The notes beneath the pieces were generated by a model. That model had not been told where the DNA came from. It ran no database searches and saw only the letters and a list, made by a program, of their open reading frames with translations. 33,840 nucleotides of DNA from Parachlorella kessleri. Lineage: Eukaryota > Chlorophyta > Trebouxiophyceae > Chlorellales > Chlorellaceae. This document shows positions 31,669 through 33,840 of the stretch, piece after piece (position 1 is the first letter of the stretch; each line of letters starts with the position of its first letter). Where the stretch lies: positions 1 through 33,840 of the forward strand of contig BBXU01001822.1 of assembly GCA_001598975.1 (NCBI GenBank), written 5' to 3'. The translations under genes and the position numbers were made by a program.

Positions 31669-33691
31669 ATGCAGCACCCTGACCTGAGGCGTGTTAGCAT
31701 GCAGTCTGCCCACAGCCTGGGGCCGAATACGGCTGTGGATATGGCTCTCAGCAATCAGTTGCTGAGAGAGGACGACGATCTGTTGCGGCAGACGTTCCTC
31801 CAGATATTCAAGCACCACCACCCTCAGCTGGCCAACAAGGTGGACCTGATTTTCGCGCTCGCTCAGGTACGCCACGGCCAGCTCCCCTGTGATGCTGAGA
31901 TTTCAGAGATGTTGCAAGTACTTGCTGCACTTGCAGCCCAAGTTGTCTTCCTACCATACCCTCCCCACCCATGCAGTGTAGCACATGTGTGTATGCCAGG
32001 GTTGCCATGACAGTAACCTGCCGTGCGCGACATGGCTTGCAGAGCTGGTCCATGACTGAGTCCGACAGCGACTTTATGATGCTGGAGAGCAGGCTGTCAC
32101 AGCTCAGCCCTGACGAGCGCATCCTGGTGCGTACCTCCAGCCAGCGTGACGGTCACAAGCTTCTGGCTAGCAACTGGTCAGCTGCTGGCTCCCTTCGTAT
32201 TGCGGTTCTGCTGAGGTTGTGCCTTGCTGCTGCTGCGTCAGCTGGAGGCGTGGGAAACAGTGTTGCCCGTCTCGCAGTTAGGCACCCAGCTGCCCGCCGG
32301 CCCCCTGCAGGTAGCCAGCGCCTTTTCCCAGCTGCTGTCGCTGCACAACCTGACGGAGGAGATCATCACGGCCCGGGTGGAGAAGTCACAGAGGATCGGG
32401 GAGGTAGGCCGGCCAGCCAGCATGACGTCGTACCTGTGTCACTGGTTGGGCTGTGTTGTGCTGTGGGGTGGTGCTGGGTACTACTGGGCGCTGGCCTGGA
32501 CGCCTGCGCTGGGGGTAGGGGGTGTCCGGCTCGCACCGTTGCCAGGTAGACTTCAGGGGAATTGCACCGCTTGTCAGCGCGGCACGCTGTGTCCGGGTGC
32601 AACATGGATGCTCGCCTTTGTATTGGGTTTGTAACAGCCAGCCCAGCACAGATGACCGACTGGGCAGACGGAGGTGACGGGGGCAGGTCGGCAGGTCCTG
32701 CTTGCCAAGCGGGGGCCCTTAGGTGGTGAGGGGCCATCGCGAGCATCCCAGGCAACGGTCAGTACTATCACCCAGCACGTCCTCACCAGTCGAGGGGCCG
32801 CTGCAGCCGTGCTTGGTGCGTCTCTGCTGAGGGAGCGGGTGTGCCCCCATGGCTGGCTGTCTGGCATGCAGGTGGAGCAGTCCACCCGATCCACCAACAA
32901 GTCCATCAAGCGGCTGGTGCAGCTGGGCGTGTCCCCGGAGAAGATCTACGCGGCGCTGTGTAAGCAGCGGGTGGAGCTGGTCTTCACCGCGCACCCCACC
33001 CAGGTACATACTGGTACTGCCCTGGTACTGGATGGGTACTGCAGGGAGGAAGGGTAGGGCGTGGGGCGGAGGCGGGGACAGGGACTGCATTGTGGGGGCA
33101 AGGGCGATGTAGGGGGCACAGAGGTGGTCTCAGCAGCTGGTGTTTGCAGGAGAGCAGACAGCAGGGGAGTGCGAGGCTTGCGGGGGGCCATGCCTCATGC
33201 CGGTGGACTGGGCTATCATGGAGGTTTGGTCGTGTTGTAGTGGGGTGCTGTGCTGTGCCTACCGTTCCTGTTCCTGTGCTGGGCAAATCTCACCTGGTTG
33301 CAGAGCGCCTTCCCACATACATAGCCAACTGGGTGCCATGCCCTGCCCCTACCTGCCTGGGTCAGGGTGGTGCCACCCTCCGCGGCTGCAAAGCTCCCTC
33401 CCACTGTCGGTCGTGCGTCCTGCCTGACACCATGACAGGCACCCAACGAGGGCCGCACCTGGCACACTACTCCCCTCCTGTCTGCTGACGCAATCCCGCC
33501 CGCCCGCCCCCGCGCAGGCCATCCGCCAGTCCCTGCTGCGCAAGGTGAGCCGCATCCGCGCGGAGATGGACCGGCTGCACAACACCAGCATGAGCCCCTA
33601 CGAGCGCGTGGAGTGCCTGGAGGAGATCCGCTCCCAGGTGGAGGCGTCGTGGCGCACAGACGAGATACGGCGACGCAAGCCCACACCGCAG
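31669..33691 (+). CDS. ppc: Phosphoenolpyruvate carboxylase, N-terminal part (partial, 5 exons)
   Basis: Exons 31669-31866, 32043-32126, 32311-32403, 32872-33003 and 33518-33691 give 227 in-phase residues; a GTGGGT donor at 33692 shows that the gene continues past the right edge. PEPC adds bicarbonate to phosphoenolpyruvate to make oxaloacetate and refills the citric acid cycle. Family strings in order are LLREDDDLLRQTFLQIF, LSPDERILVASAFSQLLSLH, NLTEEI, then VELVFTAHPTQ with the catalytic His, and LLRKVSRIRAEM followed by WRTDEIRRRKPTPQ. The TAHPTQ and LLRK-x-x-RIR pattern is closer to plant-type than to the plant bacterial-type isoform, but only the first quarter is visible. The N-terminus MQHPDLRRVSMQSAH carries Ser10 after RRV, a possible basophilic kinase site, although it is not the plant SIDAQLR motif. 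The start could instead be Met11. Confidence 0.93.
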
Positions 33692-33840
33692 GTGGGTGGG
33701 TGGGTGGCGGCGGGTGCCAGAGAGGACGGCCCGGGGTTGGAGGGTGTGCGTGTGTGGTGGGCGGCGGAGGCTCGAGGTGGGTGGAAGTGAGGAGTGGGGA
33801 GGAGGGAGGAGGGGGTTGAGGCGGACAGGGGTGTGGTAGA

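Overview
This window looks like nuclear DNA of a green alga (Chlorophyta; a trebouxiophyte or other chlorophyte is plausible, but the species cannot be fixed from sequence alone). The reasons are: moderately high GC; genes cut into many short exons with introns of mostly 80-500 bp that begin GT and end in a pyrimidine tract plus CAG; TGTAA-type polyadenylation candidates downstream of several stop codons; and a plant-like gene set (plastid fibrillin, carotenoid cleavage dioxygenase, phosphoenolpyruvate carboxylase with a plant-like TAHPTQ region). I rebuilt every gene by hand from splice sites, reading phase and family motifs. Exon lengths sum to whole codons in all complete models.

Layout, left to right. 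(1) 60-1077, minus: first three exons of RPB2, the second-largest subunit of RNA polymerase II, running off the left edge. (2) 1823-7963, minus: a 16-exon DNA (cytosine-5) methyltransferase of about 889 aa, with a BAH region followed by the catalytic domain. (3) 9257-14656, minus: a 14-exon carotenoid cleavage dioxygenase of 586 aa with all four iron-binding histidines and a 14-nt microexon. (4) 15288-17714, minus: a 3-exon class 3 lipase of 648 aa with polyglutamine tracts in its tail. (5) 17715-21624: a 3.9-kb gene-poor stretch with dispersed repeats, a tRNA-derived SINE copy, a strong TATA box and two hairpins, one a perfect 21+1+21 palindrome. (6) 21625-24094, minus: a 2-oxoglutarate/Fe(II) oxygenase-like protein of about 517 aa. 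(7) 24400-25702, minus: a plastid lipid-associated protein (PAP/fibrillin) of 295 aa. (8) 25937-30976, plus: an 11-exon gene for an unrecognised 1000-aa protein with two likely membrane segments. (9) 31669-33691, plus: the first five exons of phosphoenolpyruvate carboxylase, running off the right edge.

The genes are not an operon. RPB2 and the methyltransferase serve transcription and chromatin. The dioxygenase, fibrillin and perhaps the lipase touch carotenoids and plastid lipids, and PEPC feeds anaplerotic carbon. The fibrillin and the unknown gene are head to head across only 234 bp and may share a promoter region. The most unusual items are the unrecognised two-membrane-segment protein, the dioxygenase microexon, GC-AG introns in two or three genes, the palindrome at 21387-21429, and two repeat families.
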